This document shows, one piece after another, positions 28,501 through 41,262 of a DNA stretch of 64,000 bases. The notes under the pieces were generated by a model. That model was given only the letters and a program-made list of their open reading frames with translations, had not been told where the DNA came from and did no database searches. Position numbers and translations under genes: made by a program. Position 1 is the stretch's first letter. Every line of letters begins with the position of its first letter. This stretch comes from Trichoplax adhaerens (taxonomy: Eukaryota > Placozoa > Uniplacotomia > Trichoplacea > Trichoplacidae), in assembly GCF_000150275.1 (NCBI RefSeq), contig NW_002060943.1, positions 4,050,008 to 4,114,007 on the forward strand, read 5' to 3'.

Positions 28501-31500
28501 ATTTCTTCTTGTCCTTATGTAATTTCTCATCCCCTTGCCATTGAAAATCTCATATGCAATCACTACAGACACCGTTCGAGAACCAGGTGGGCTTATATAC
28601 TGACAACTATATTTTATGTATTCTAAGAATGCATAACTATCAAACTATTCTAAGCAGTGATATGGAAATACCATTCACCGATCCCTACATGACAAAGTTA
28701 TCCATCTTTTTTCAGGTCCTTCAACTAAAAAACTTTTGCAGTCAGCTTGGCAAGGCAACGCTGAAATAGTCAGAAAAATTCTGGTGGGTAGCTTCTATTT
28801 TCTTTTTCTTATATAAACACTAGTACTATCTTCTGTAATGAAAAGATAATTTAAAATCAATTCACTTAGCCCCAATATGGCTGTAACATTAAGATGGAAC
28901 CCATTCAAATAGTATAATCATTGTTTATGTTCCATTTCTCTCTTCTAGTCTAGCGGAAAAGCAGCCAACATTAATGGTAAAAACTCTGAAGGTTGTACAC
29001 CATTACTATTAGTAACAAGAGATATCAAAATGTTTACAGAAGGTACGAGAATATTGCTTCAATCGATACACCATTATGATATTGCTAGTTGATAATTTCT
29101 AATCCAATAACTGGACATTTTTCAACTTGATTATAAAGTGAATCAAGCCCTTCAACGAGATTATAAGCCGGTAGAAGTCGTAACAGAATTATTGCAATAC
29201 AGCGCGTAAGTCCGTTCAATAAACTAGCTGGTGCATCTTTAACATTTTTTAAAATGGCATCGAATTGGAAAGAGTTCGGCTTAGTATAGGATATTCGATA
29301 AGATAAGAAGATTAGTTCACTAAAATTTTTCTATAGGGAGATATCTTGACTAAATTATATATTAATAACTCTCTGGCAAATATTTACACTCATAGTCTGA
29401 TCTAACATCTAGCCGTAATAAGAAATTGATTTCAGTATTACCTGATTGTATGAGAATTGCCAGCCAAATAATCTTTGACGAAATTGCACCTTAATTATAA
29501 TCCCTTCAAAATTCGACTCTACTAGGCAGTTCAGATAAAGCAAAGGAATTAACGTGATATCTATCTTGATTTTGATTATATTATACCTTTCCCATCATAC
29601 TTAGTGAAACTAGCATTCGAGATGTTAATGGCTATACACCTTTACATCATGCTGCTGCTGCCAATAATGATATTGCAACGACCATTATTTGCTTACTGCT
29701 GGATAAAGCGGAAGCTAATATAGGTAAGTTCAATTTTATAACATCATTCTCTAACATCAACCATCTTAATAGTATTCTGGAAATAACATTAACTTACGTG
29801 TTTTGATGATAACTTCATTCATAAGCTTATTTTATTCTATTTCAATGATAGATATTGCTGATAATCGAAATTATTCACCTCTCCATCATGCATCGAAAAG
29901 TGGCCATGTAGCAGCTGTCAATACCCTTGTCGAAAAAGGCGCTAACGTTAACGCACGCAGTGATCAAGGCGAAACTCCACTCCACTTATCCGTAAGTTTT
30001 TACACTTAAATTTCGAAGTTGGATGTTTGGTTATAGCCATAGTAACCCAAAAGTAAAATCAACAGTATCATAGAGTAGATCATAACCTAAAAATTATCTT
30101 CACTCGATAGCTCCAACTTGATAGATATTGATAGTCTTGAATTATTTTTCCATCATCGATTTATTAGGCCTCAGGTGGTCATGAAATTGTTTCAACAACT
30201 TTACTCAATAATGGAGCTGATATTACTTTAGTCGATAATGATGGTTTAACACCGGTGGATGTAGCCAAGACAAGCCGACTTAAAGCAAAATTAAGAGGTA
30301 ACCTACATGGCCAAAATATTGAATGTCTGTAGTATTAGTTACAAGAAATAGCCAACATTACTAATCCTATTAAATAATTTCGGTACATTTATAACCTATT
30401 TCATAACTTATGGCTTAGATGCATGGGCAGAACAAACCTATCTGAAAGTTGATATATCGGAACCACCAGCGGAAAATAATGACAGTATTACTCAAACAGA
30501 TACTAAAGTACGATCATTTATGTCTACTCGATATGTTTAATACAAACTTTCATTTAAAACTTGTTTCCAATTTGATAGATATCACATTGTAAGCTATAAT
30601 AAAATGATATTATTCTAAATTTGATTTATTTTACAACAAATAGCAAGCTGATGCCAGCACATCAACATCAGTAACAGCCAAAGAAAAAGCGAAAAGTAAG
30701 AGAAAATAGCAATACTGCATTCGTATATAAAATATTAGCAACTGCTGTGACATAGTAGAACGTGTATCTTAATCTGGATTTTGTTATTATGTCAATAGAT
30801 GGAGAAGTAGAAAATGGTTCTCTTAAATCTCCTAGAAAACAGCCTAAAAAGATTAAGAAAACGTTAGTATTACCTCAATACATAAATAATAAATAATTAT
30901 ACAGAGTCTTGGTAAGCTATTTAATCTACTATCCTCAGGGCTTACTTTTCATCGCCAGTAGAAGGAATAGGTAGAATTAATTCACAGTATCTTTATGCTG
31001 ACAATAAGGAAATAAATGTTTTCAATTACAGGAAAGACATTAAATCGACTCCTATCAAACCTACTACAAAACCGATAATCGAATCTCAAAACGGATTTCG
31101 ACTTATTTCATTTGATCGAAAGCGATTAGATCAAAAGAATAAAAGTTGCGAAGGAAGGATCCAAAGTACAAAGACACTCTCTTCCTGTAGCTCAGGATAT
31201 AAAAGTTCAGAGAAAAATAAAAATATATCGCGCAGCGTATCCTTACAAGGCACATGGACACAAAAAGTTTCTCATCAATCAGGTAAAATCATCCTATTTC
31301 AACTTAGTATGGCAGCATATCTATATGCGTTAAATATACAGTATTAAAAGAACTAGGAAAAAAAATCAATATTTTAAGAGTAGTTATAAAAATTAGAGAC
31401 TGAAGAGTCGCTGTCACCTCTGGCAGTATCGTAAGCGTTAGTAATTTTTTCATGTTTGCTTCAAATTTAAATTAGATTCACAACCAATTCGCTTAAAAGT

Positions 31501-34500
31501 TTTCGATCTATCCGTGTCTGGAAATAACAAGAATCCTGCCAATAGTTGCTTTCCGGCAATTAATTTAGATGCTACAGTATCACTTGCACCACCACGAGGA
31601 ATGCGCGGAGGAAGAATTTTGAGTGGTGGTAAAAACGAAAGGTAAGGATAAATATCAAAAACAGATAGGTTAATAACCCTATTAAAGTCATTTGAAAATA
31701 GCTTTTTTTAAGACCATGGCAATTAAAAATAAATAACTATTTTACTAGCTTATTTTTGTTCATAAACCATATCAAATCATGCATGTGGAGGATAATCAAG
31801 TTGATTTTCGCAGTTTTGATTACAAATCTTATACAAATCTAAATGGAATAACTACCATCTTTTGAGATAGCTCAAAGAGAGATGGATTAATTACTCGTAT
31901 ATCAAAAAATGTATTATATTTTATTTGTATCAAAAATTTCCTTCTGAAGCGTAGGAACCATGGCTTATATTGTACTATGAGAATCCAAACAATTTTTTTG
32001 TAGGGTTTATTTCTTATTTACTTAAAGATAATTTACCTTATGTTTTTTTCTTTTACTATTCTAATTAAAGGAAAAAAACACCATCTGATTCACTATCCTC
32101 ATTCCATCAAAAAAGTGCTGGTCAATCACGTCAATTTTTACCAGGTTTGTAAATCTATACCCTAGAGTACAATAAAATGTAAATGTTGGCCATAAAATAA
32201 ATGTAATCAAGTCGTGTATTATATTAAATATATACGAATCATCAATATGATGAATTATCTTCTCGCCGATTTCATGTAAAATCAAATTGCAAGCAGTTCA
32301 AAATGAAGTGCCTAAGCCATCATCTGTAAGTAAAGAAAAAGAAATTGCTTGGCTAATGAAAAATGTTTTCATTGGTTAATCATTGCCTTTCTGACCACTC
32401 TTTTTTCTCATCAACAGGCAATTGTATTACCAGCAATTCCAGATCGTGAAACTCAAGGAGTTGGCAATGAATCAAGGAGACCTCATATTGTCGATTTAGG
32501 TAATCATTTAATTGACTAGATAGCCAGTACATAGTATAAAACCTAGTTGATCAAGTGTGAGATACATGCTATAACAACTATAATTGAATGGAGAATAATT
32601 TTTTTTATCTATTTTAAGATTATTTATCATCGAAAGATACGGAAACTTCTCAAACAAATCAAGAAACAAATGGCTGTGATGGAGACATTAGTACTACTTC
32701 AAAGTCCTATAGCGATAATCGCGTTGGAATCAACACCATCGATTGCACTCCAGTAGAATTATCCAACACAGATAATAGCTTACAAGATAGTCCTCCTAGT
32801 CTTGAACGCCATCGCAGTAATCGACGTGGTCGTTTAAACCCTTTAAATCAAACTGATCAAGATCATTCAGCTAATATGACACCACCAGAAATGATGGATG
32901 CCAGCTCATCAAGTTCATTAAGTTGGTCATTAAATGATTCTCCAGCTTCATTAGTGATAGATTGTAGTGATGACCGAGAGGAAGCAACTCCACCTAGCAA
33001 GCCTGATGTAACTGATTTACTCAAGCTTAATCTATCTATGAGACCTAGAAATTTAAGTAGTATCTCAGAAAGGAATGAATCAGATTCAGAGCGAATATCG
33101 TCAGGACTTAGTAAATCCAATTGCAAAGATGGTCAAAAGAAACCAGACAATAACAGAAATCAAATTCGTTACGAAAAGTTATCAACGACGGATAGTTCTG
33201 CAATTACATCAACTACAGAGCATAGTGAAACAGATACTACATTACAATATGAGAGTAGCGATGCCACAGTTACTACAGCGAATAAAATTAAAAGTAATCA
33301 TGATATAGAGAGGAATGGAGTAATGATAACCGAAAATAAGGATTTACTCGTTGAAAATAATACAACCATATCGAATCATGACCATAGCGTGAATGGCTTG
33401 ACGTCAGATCCTTCTCGAAATGAACTAAATATTCCTCTTGATCCTTCAGCTAGGGTACCATCTAAAAATAGTAATTCTAGCGAGAATACATCTGAATTAC
33501 CTATTAATGGCTTTAATGGATTATCATCTCAACATTTATCACAAAATGGTAGTAAAAGAGGTAGTATGGACTCAGAATTTACTAGTCGCAGCTATAATTC
33601 GTCATCAGTAACAGGTTATAAAGGTTCATCAGAAACATCCAACGATAGTATTGATGATAGTAATTACAAGACACGTTCAAGCCTTTCCAAAGTAACAAAA
33701 CAACGTGTTCGAAAAGCTCCATTTCCTCTTCATCGTGAGGATAGCTTTGCAGACGATGAAATGAGTAATTATACATCAGGACAAAGTCGACGGACAAGCG
33801 AACTAAGTTGCATATCACAAGAAGCTATCGATGATTTAACACGATCCGGAGCAAAATCGGTAGCTGCTCAAATTGAAAATTTAAGCAAGAGTAATTTGCC
33901 AGTAATCCATACTGTACTAGATTCCGGTAGCCATCGTCTCTCCATTTGCAGTAGTTTTAACGGTATATCAAGCGATATTGATGACCCCGATGCCCAGCGA
34001 ATTAGTTGGAAAAAGGGTCAAATTTTAGGAAAAGGAGGATTTGGCGTGGTAATGCTTTGAATATTATACCCATGTAGAAGTATAATTAATTATACTTGCT
34101 CAGTCATTTTTATTGTAGAATTTTAAATTTATAATATTTTAAATTAGATATTGGTTTTTAACTCAATAACTAAATTTTGTAGCAGTGTTAATCATTTTTA
34201 TTACTTGACAGTATCATCTTACAATACTTAATTAATATTATAGGTGGTTTGCGGTCTTACTAATGATGGTCAACAGATTGCAGTGAAGCAGGTTTCATTA
34301 GATGATAAAGATATCGATAGCGCCGTGAAAGTATATGAAAATCTACGACATGAAATTAAAATGCTAAAAAATTTACGTCATCATAATATTGTACAGTAAG
34401 TAAATGTGAAACAATAACAGTCGTAAGCCTTGTTTTATTCAATTTACCATATACTGTAGAATCCAAAATGTAAGTATTAATTTTTCATTAATTATATTAT

Positions 34501-35961
34501 CTCTCAATCACTCAGTTATCTAGGTATGGCTTTAGAAAATGATACGGTCAATATATTTATGGAGTTGGTAACAGGAGGCACAATTGCGAATGTTATAAAG
34601 AAGTAAGTAGAAAAGCTTATAATGATAAAATAACTCATAGTATGCGATAATTTTATAACATATATATGCGTATTTGCTCGCATAATACTCTAATAATCAT
34701 TTTGTGTATAACTATCGATAACTAGTTTTGGACCATTGGATGAGAAAATTTTTAGTCGATACACAATGCAAATCCTCCAAGGTTTAAAATATGTTCACGA
34801 TAGAAACATTATTCACAGGTAAGATTAATCGGATATTGAAGACACTAAGATATATCCAGTTTTAATTTAGATATTTCATAATACTTTACTAAAATCCATT
34901 ATTAAAGCTAATATCAAAAACTATCTTTTTTTTTTGAGTTTGCTGCGGTAATAGTTTGAACTTGATCATATTATAAATGTCAATCTCCGTAGGGATATTA
35001 AAGGCAGCAATGTCATGTTAATGCCTTCTGGTGTTATCAAATTGATCGATTTTGGCTGTTCTAAAGTAATGCAAAAGACTTATGTATGTATACCAAATCC
35101 AATAATAAATCAATAAAGGATTCAAAAAGTGGTAAATATTCCTTGGTAACCTCCATTTTCTCATTTAGGCTGACTCTCACAGTAATAACAACAATACTGG
35201 AAGTCCAAATAATTCCGTGGGTGCAAGTTCCATTAAAGGTACTCCGTATTGGATGGCTCCAGAAGTAGTCAAGCAAAGTGTGTGCGGCTGCGAATCTGAT
35301 ATATGGTAAAGCATGGTGTAATTATGCTTCATTTTTGTGAATAAACCTCTTTGTTATAACTTAACATTCCAAAAGAATCGCTATAAAAGTGTTAATATTA
35401 CCGTACCAATTTAATGATTAGGAGTACCGGTTGCACAGTCTTTGAAATGGCTACAGGAAAACCACCTTGGTATTTTAAAATTATTAGCTACATATAAAAA
35501 TATGAAGTGTCAATTATAGAAGCCTTAAAAACTTGTTTGAGTGAGCCTAAACCTTGTTATTATTCTATATGTAGGGCTGAATTTAATAAATTAGCGGCAC
35601 TATATAAGATTGGTTCCGATACTGAGCCTCCACAATTGTCTACTGATTTATTTTCAGAAGATTGCGTCAATTTTGTAAAATCTTGTTTAACAAGGTGATC
35701 TAGAGCATAAGAAATAATATAATATTTGTTACCACTTTCTACTTACGCCAATAAATGAATTGCTAAAGTTTGCACAAACGAAAAGGATTAAGCCACCACT
35801 GGTTTATTCTAACTTACTGTAATAAATTAGAGTTTTTATTTAACTTGCTATATCTTATTTTTCAAAGGAGCTTAACTTTCTCTTCTCCTATTTGTAATAG
35901 AGATCCAAAAGCAAGACCAAGTGCTACGCAGCTTCTTCGATTACCATTCGTAGTACTGTAA
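25506..35961 (+). CDS. Ankyrin-repeat MAP3K, MAP3K19 (YSK4)-like
   Basis: Serine/threonine MAP3K-type kinase, 28 exons: 25506-25624, 26084-26129, 26386-26436, 27690-27764, 28291-28396, 28716-28783, 28949-29042, 29139-29205, 29605-29723, 29852-29991, 30168-30297, 30419-30507, 30644-30695, 30799-30862, 31032-31282, 31476-31641, 32071-32144, 32297-32325, 32418-32499, 32619-34048, 34244-34395, 34516-34602, 34726-34818, 34993-35083, 35169-35305, 35422-35469, 35575-35694, 35901-35961. Sum 4041 nt, 1346 aa; human MAP3K19 is about 1330. Residues about 55-340 form ankyrin repeats (NGYTPLHHAA, NYSPLHHASKSGH, GETPLHLSASGGHE, NNGADITLVDNDGLTP). Residues about 340-1068 are a Ser/Asn-rich, probably disordered linker with basic patches. 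The kinase domain (about 1069-1340) has glycine loop GKGGFG, Lys1099 (IAVKQV), HRD 1194-1196, KGSN, DFG 1214-1216 and APE 1255-1257, all intact. MLMPSGVIKLIDFGC and TGCTVFEMATGKPPW are closest to MAP3K19. It should feed JNK/ERK-type cascades; that is inferred from the family. Confidence 0.92.
27490..27524. repeat. Small hairpin in MAP3K intron 3
   Basis: TTCTAGATCC at 27496 and GGATCTAGAA at 27511 are exact reverse complements around a 5 nt loop. It is short and intronic, possibly chance. Confidence 0.6.
27915..28195. repeat. Degenerate short tandem repeat in MAP3K intron 4
   Basis: Four or five diverged copies of a roughly 65 bp unit recur, recognisable from (T)CTGAGCC/GTGAGTC, AGCTCAGTTCAAA-like words, TAGTAAAA and AAATCACTC/GATTATTCAT. 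Divergence indicates an old array. Confidence 0.6.
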
Positions 35962-38900
35962 TTAAATATCTGTTTACAATCAGATAACTAGTGCCAGCAC
36001 TCTAAACGATAAATTTGCTCGACCATTTTTTATTCATGGAATATTTTGTAAACATAGCTTATGATTTCTAAGTCTGTTTACTAGCTTTATTATCTCTTCG
36101 AGATAAGAGAACTACAATACGATCAATATTCAACAAATAGGGAATTACTCGTCGAATATTTGATTGATTCTAGTTACAAACGCAAGATACTTTTTAACAA
36201 TTACCGAATATGTTTAAGTAAATGTCTATTATTTCATCTCCCATTGGTTTTCACCCATCTTTAATTTGCTAAGGACAAAATTTTTTGTAAATCTATGATA
36301 CATATAATTTTACAGCTTATATAAGTTCGTTACATCTGTCTGAATTCTAACTTACAATATATGGAATTTATGTTTTATTACAATTTCCTTGACTGAAGAT
36401 TACTTCAGGCAGTGTTTGTTAACATTTGGGTTGATAGGAGATTATTGTAGTATACTTTTAAGGCTACAAATACAGAAAATACTGTACTCTCTTTAAACCT
36501 TTTAATTTGTCGCATTGATTTGCCGAAGGCAATTGTATTACCGATAAATAATGATCAATGATGTTCCTGAAAGAATATTTCATCTGATTGACTTTTGATC
36601 TATAAATTAAATTATAGTGTATGATAAACTCGTGTATGTACGGTATAAGCGCAAGTATTTTTAATTTATATATTCTACGCTTGACACTAAATCTTACAGG
36701 TATGGAGTGTAAGATATCTATCCAAGTGCTCTTAAGTCTTCACATTTGGGCATGTTTAATTTTGACTGCAATAAATAGTTCAAATTTTGATCTAAGAATC
36801 TTCAAATACTCACAAAGTGTAGTAAGTAAGTTTATTTAGAATACTATCGTGCTTTTTTATACTCTATGTAATCGTATCATTGGTTTTAATGGGTGATTTG
36901 ATCAATCTTTTTTTACTTCAAACTTATCGTTTTCTATCTACTATATTTGAAAGATAAATGTACAATTTCTATTACGATGAGCAATTAGCAACCCTGTTTT
37001 ATCATTTACTCGATCTTCAACTTTTATTTTGATTCAAGACTGTAATTAGATCCTTTTTTTGCATGTTTAATTGATGCAACTGTTTCCCTTTTGTTATGTA
37101 TATATATGCTATGATATTGTCATCGACTTGTTTTTTAAGTATATTTGTTATTCTATTGAGAATAAAATTTACTCGATAAAAAAGATCTATGTTAGTTTAT
37201 TTATCATTAATAGTCATTAAACTTATTATTAGCTAATGGTAACTTACACAATGACTTTAACCTTAGACAATGAATTAATTTATCACTGAAAAAAATAATC
37301 ATAATTTTAAGTTAGACTTTTAGAATAGCTACTGATAGCATATCACACCTTCTTTATATTAATAAATTACTTTCCTTTACGTGGTGTGATATCCAATTAT
37401 GGTGGAGCACTGAAATAAAATTTAAACTAAAACATAGTCAACAAATAAAGAATTTTGGTCCTACATTTAGCGTAGCTTCTCAATCTCGGTAATGAAAATA
37501 TAAATCTAATATCGAATTTAATATTTTAGTATCAAATCGTTATAAATAAAGAATATTTCTTATATATGATATGATTGAATACTTTACAATTCAATTCTTG
37601 ATTTCATATCCTTATATGAATGAAGTATTACGGTATTAAGTATATTAGCTATGTTAGCTTAACTTAGCAGATCTTCTTAATTTATGACTTAATGATTGTA
37701 CTAACAGAAATACTACAGTTTAATTGACTAATCAGCAGATTAATAGTAGTATCAGAAATGAGGATAAACTAATTCAGTTTCACTGATCTGTTATCCTATA
37801 CTATCTTAGCCTAAATACTCGTAGGCCTTACAAAGTAGCAAAAGCCGGAGCTAAACTTAAAAGTGGAGTGTAATAAAATACTACTGCAGTAAGAAACACT
37901 TTAAAGAACTTGGAAGACTATGAAACGGTCGTAGATTGAAGAAGTAATATACAGTATATGGAAAATGGCTAATTAAATTAGCCTGATATCTCAATGTATG
38001 ATCAAGGTAGCATTAATAGATATGATCTGATAAAGCAGTTTAAGTTAAAATGAGATTATGTGCACTACGTCGATTCGAATCAATTTTAGCGAATTAGGCA
38101 TCTTTTCAATGCTAGTTTCATTAACTGCTAAATTAGTTTTGACTTATCGATAATGAAGATTTATTAGATTTGTCCGTATAGCTTGATGTTGAATGTCAAA
38201 TACATAAGGAATAAAAGATTATTCAATATTGCTATCTGGTCTATCAAACCGTAAAAGAAATGCTATGCATTTCGATATTATAATTCTATACTCTTGCCTG
38301 TAATTAGAAAAGTATCTTAATTCTTGATGCGATATTGAAACTGGATAAATCACTAGCAAAATTGATACCCATCTAATGGTGTGATCATCAAAAATGGTAA
38401 AATTGGTTTTGGACAAATTTAATTCTCCAAATATGGCTTATGTACATAATTATTCCGTTCCAGATTATGATGCAATTCATTTTTTAATGGCAAAAAAGAT
38501 TGACAGTTTTGTCCTAAGTACATGCTGAAATAATGTGTAAAAATGAGGTTAAGAAATTAGATATCCATGCTAAGATGATAACAATTACTTTAGCTCTCCA
38601 ATTGTCAAACTCATTTTGTAACGGTAAGGCGATAGTAAACACTGAAATCGATCAAATTTGTTATAACGTCAAATTTAACAATATTTGAAGAGCATAAAAG
38701 TAAACAGTACCTAAATATTATTATATCATTTAATAAAAATATCTATAAGTATTGGCGTAGGATTTTCTTTGTAATCCAACTCATCATAGCAACTATGAAA
38801 TGTAGCCAAATTCAAATCTTTCTATACTTATGCTTTGATAATTCGTGTAACCAAAGGGAAAAGTTAGATCATTTTGATTGTTGCCTAGACGAAAATGAAA

Positions 38901-40565
38901 CTAACCGTTGTCATAGAGACTAACCTATGGCAAAGGGAGCGAAATATAAAGAGGTGGGAAAGATATTCATTAACAAACCTATCTACTTCATCGCATTTGA
39001 TAAACAATTACAATCAATAAATGAAAATAGTTGAGGAATATGGAGGACATTTGGTAAAATCAGGAGAAGCGATTAGGTTGTATTAGTAAAACGATATACG
39101 AATCGCATATTGGCTGTGGTAAAAATTAGAATAGTATTTTAGGTGAAATAATAAGCATCATTGGTTTATGTGAAGGTTGTAGCATGGGAAAAAGATGGCC
39201 CTGTAAAGTAACTAACTGATATTTTATACCCTATGGTTAGAGTGATAATACAGTACTTGTAAAATACAAAGTATCACTTGTCACAACATCAGGAAATAGT
39301 TTGGAAAATTGTAAACAAATTACAAATTATGGTTAACACGAGATCCATCAATATAGCTTGAATAATGTTATCTGTTTACTTTTTTCTCCTAGCTCCCTCT
39401 TGACGATAGTATAGACTATTACAATGTCATACATAAAATCAATTTTTAAATGAAATGTTGAAGGTTTCTGAACAGTTGCTGGATGGAATGCGATAGCGAT
39501 TGTAAATATGAGAGTAATATGGAATAACAATGTGTCTAGCTTAAATGAATACCTTATTATCTATTTTCCAAAGGTAACTGCCATCAAGCGTGTTGTTACT
39601 TCTTTACAATTGAATGTATTATTAATAAATCATACATATTTATAAGCCTTATTTGCAAATTGAAGCCATCTCATACGCTGTGATACTCCACTTGAGTGTC
39701 GATCATACGCAAGAAATGAAATTTTTCAAAGCTATCGTTATTCCATAATAATTTCTTATTAGCAATTACCAGCTTAACTGAGTTTAGGCAATATTGATCG
39801 TCATAATAGAGCTATTTTAGCGGTGGAATTTGTCAAGGTAGTGATAAACTAATTTAAACGAGGGTACACGCATTGTTTACGAGATTGGAATAGAAAATAG
39901 TTGCAAGATTTCATTAGGTAATAGGCATAGACAAGTTATCGAGAGGTTCAATAGGTAAATCATGATCCATTTTTAGTAGAATCTTGTACATCGATCGATG
40001 TCGTTATTATTAATTATCCCTTATTTTTTTCCTTTTGGAGTGGGGGGGGGGGGGGGACGGTCAAGTAACTTTTCATTTTAGTATTATTCCTTGGTTAAAG
40101 AAGTGCACTATACATGACCTGTAAATCATATCATTTCCACTCCCCAAAATGATTCATTGTAATTGCTGATCTGTTAGTCATGATTATAATACAGTTTAAG
40201 GAGATCACGTTTACGCATTTGCTCTATTAATCATTGATAATAGAAAGAGGAATTCCTCAAAGTCGGTTATTCGTTATTTCTCTCTCTCTCTTGATTATTC
40301 TCAAGGGTACCTATTTCAAGAATATAAGAGGATGAAGAAAATAGAAATGCTATAGTTGAATTCAAGTCCAGTCCAAAACTGCTTTCAATTCATTTCGATC
40401 GTTTTATCATTCCTTATACCTTGCCATGGTCTTCCTGTCGGAGGAAATTCTATTTTTTATTGATCAAGACTGCTAAAAATATGCCCTATGTCTGCTTTAC
40501 TATTATACCGTATACTTGAATACAGTACAGTAGACTACTGTCTATCCTATGGTACAATAAGTAAT
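35962..40565. other. Gene-free AT-rich region downstream of the MAP3K gene
   Basis: About 4.6 kb without a recognisable exon. Open frames here are short, lack family signatures and use chance starts. A run of about 15 G lies near 40044. I see no RNA gene. Confidence 0.6.
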
Positions 40566-40866
40566 CCTATTTCGCTATTTCCTTCATATACTGTAGTCCA
40601 CTGTATCCATGGATCAATTATTCTGCATGTGGAGCTAAATATAAACCGGTTCAAGCAAATAATGGTCCTATTTCGCTATTTCCTTCATATACTGTAGTCC
40701 ACTGTATCCATGCATCAATTCTTCTGCCAGTGGAGCTAAATATAAACCGGTTCAAGTAAATAATGGTCCTATTTCGCTATTTCCTTCATATACTGTAGTC
40801 CACTGTATCCATGGATCAATTATTCTACCAGTGGAGCTAAATATAAACCAGTTCAAGCAAATTATG
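40566..40866. repeat. Tandem repeat, three copies of a 101 bp unit
   Basis: CCTATTTCGCTATTTCCTTC starts copies at 40566, 40667 and 40768, period 101 bp. Copies differ by only a few substitutions, so the array is young. Each contains ATATACTGTAGTCCACTGTA and ATATAAACCGGTTCAAG. It abuts the fold-back element that starts about 65 bp to the right. Confidence 0.9.
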
Positions 40867-40930
40867 ACAATAAAATTCCAATTCATTTCCCTCGTCTACA
40901 ATCGACGTCCAAAGTAGAGTCTTGCTACAG

Positions 40931-41262
40931 CGAGAAGAAACTCGATTGATCAGACGAATTACCGCAGCGTGACGTAGAGAATGGGTTACGTCACAACAGT
41001 ACAACGCTTGACTGAGTCCATCCGCTCATCCAGTCCAGTACTCAGTACTCTATACTGTAGTGCGACAGTGTACTTCACACTGTACACTGTAGAAGAGACT
41101 TTCTAACCCTAGTGTACACTGTACTGTACAGTATAGAGCACTGTAGTGGACGAGCGGATGGACTCCGTCAAGCAATACTGTACTGTTATGACATAACACA
41201 TTCTCTACGTCACGCTGCGGTCAGTTGTCTGATCATTCAGTGATCAATCGAGTTTCTTCTCG
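40931..41262. mobile_element. Fold-back (MITE-like) element with about 110-125 bp inverted arms
   Basis: The left arm starts CGAGAAGAAACTCGATTGAT at 40931 and the right arm ends with its reverse complement at 41262. Further paired segments are ACCGCAGCGTGACGTAGAGA (left, about 40961) with TCTCTACGTCACGCTGCGGT (right), and GACTGAGTCCATCCGCTC (left) with GAGCGGATGGACTCCGTC (right). The roughly 100 bp centre is made of TGTACACTGTA/ACTGTACAGTAT words. The right arm has a small internal insertion (GATCATTCAG). There is no coding capacity. No clear target-site duplication could be picked out, so the transposon family is unknown; it may instead be an inverted duplication. Confidence 0.8.

Noticed and set aside
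32863-33818. Short frames inside the 1430 nt kinase-gene exon
   Set aside because: They are shadows of the long in-phase exon that leads into the kinase glycine loop.
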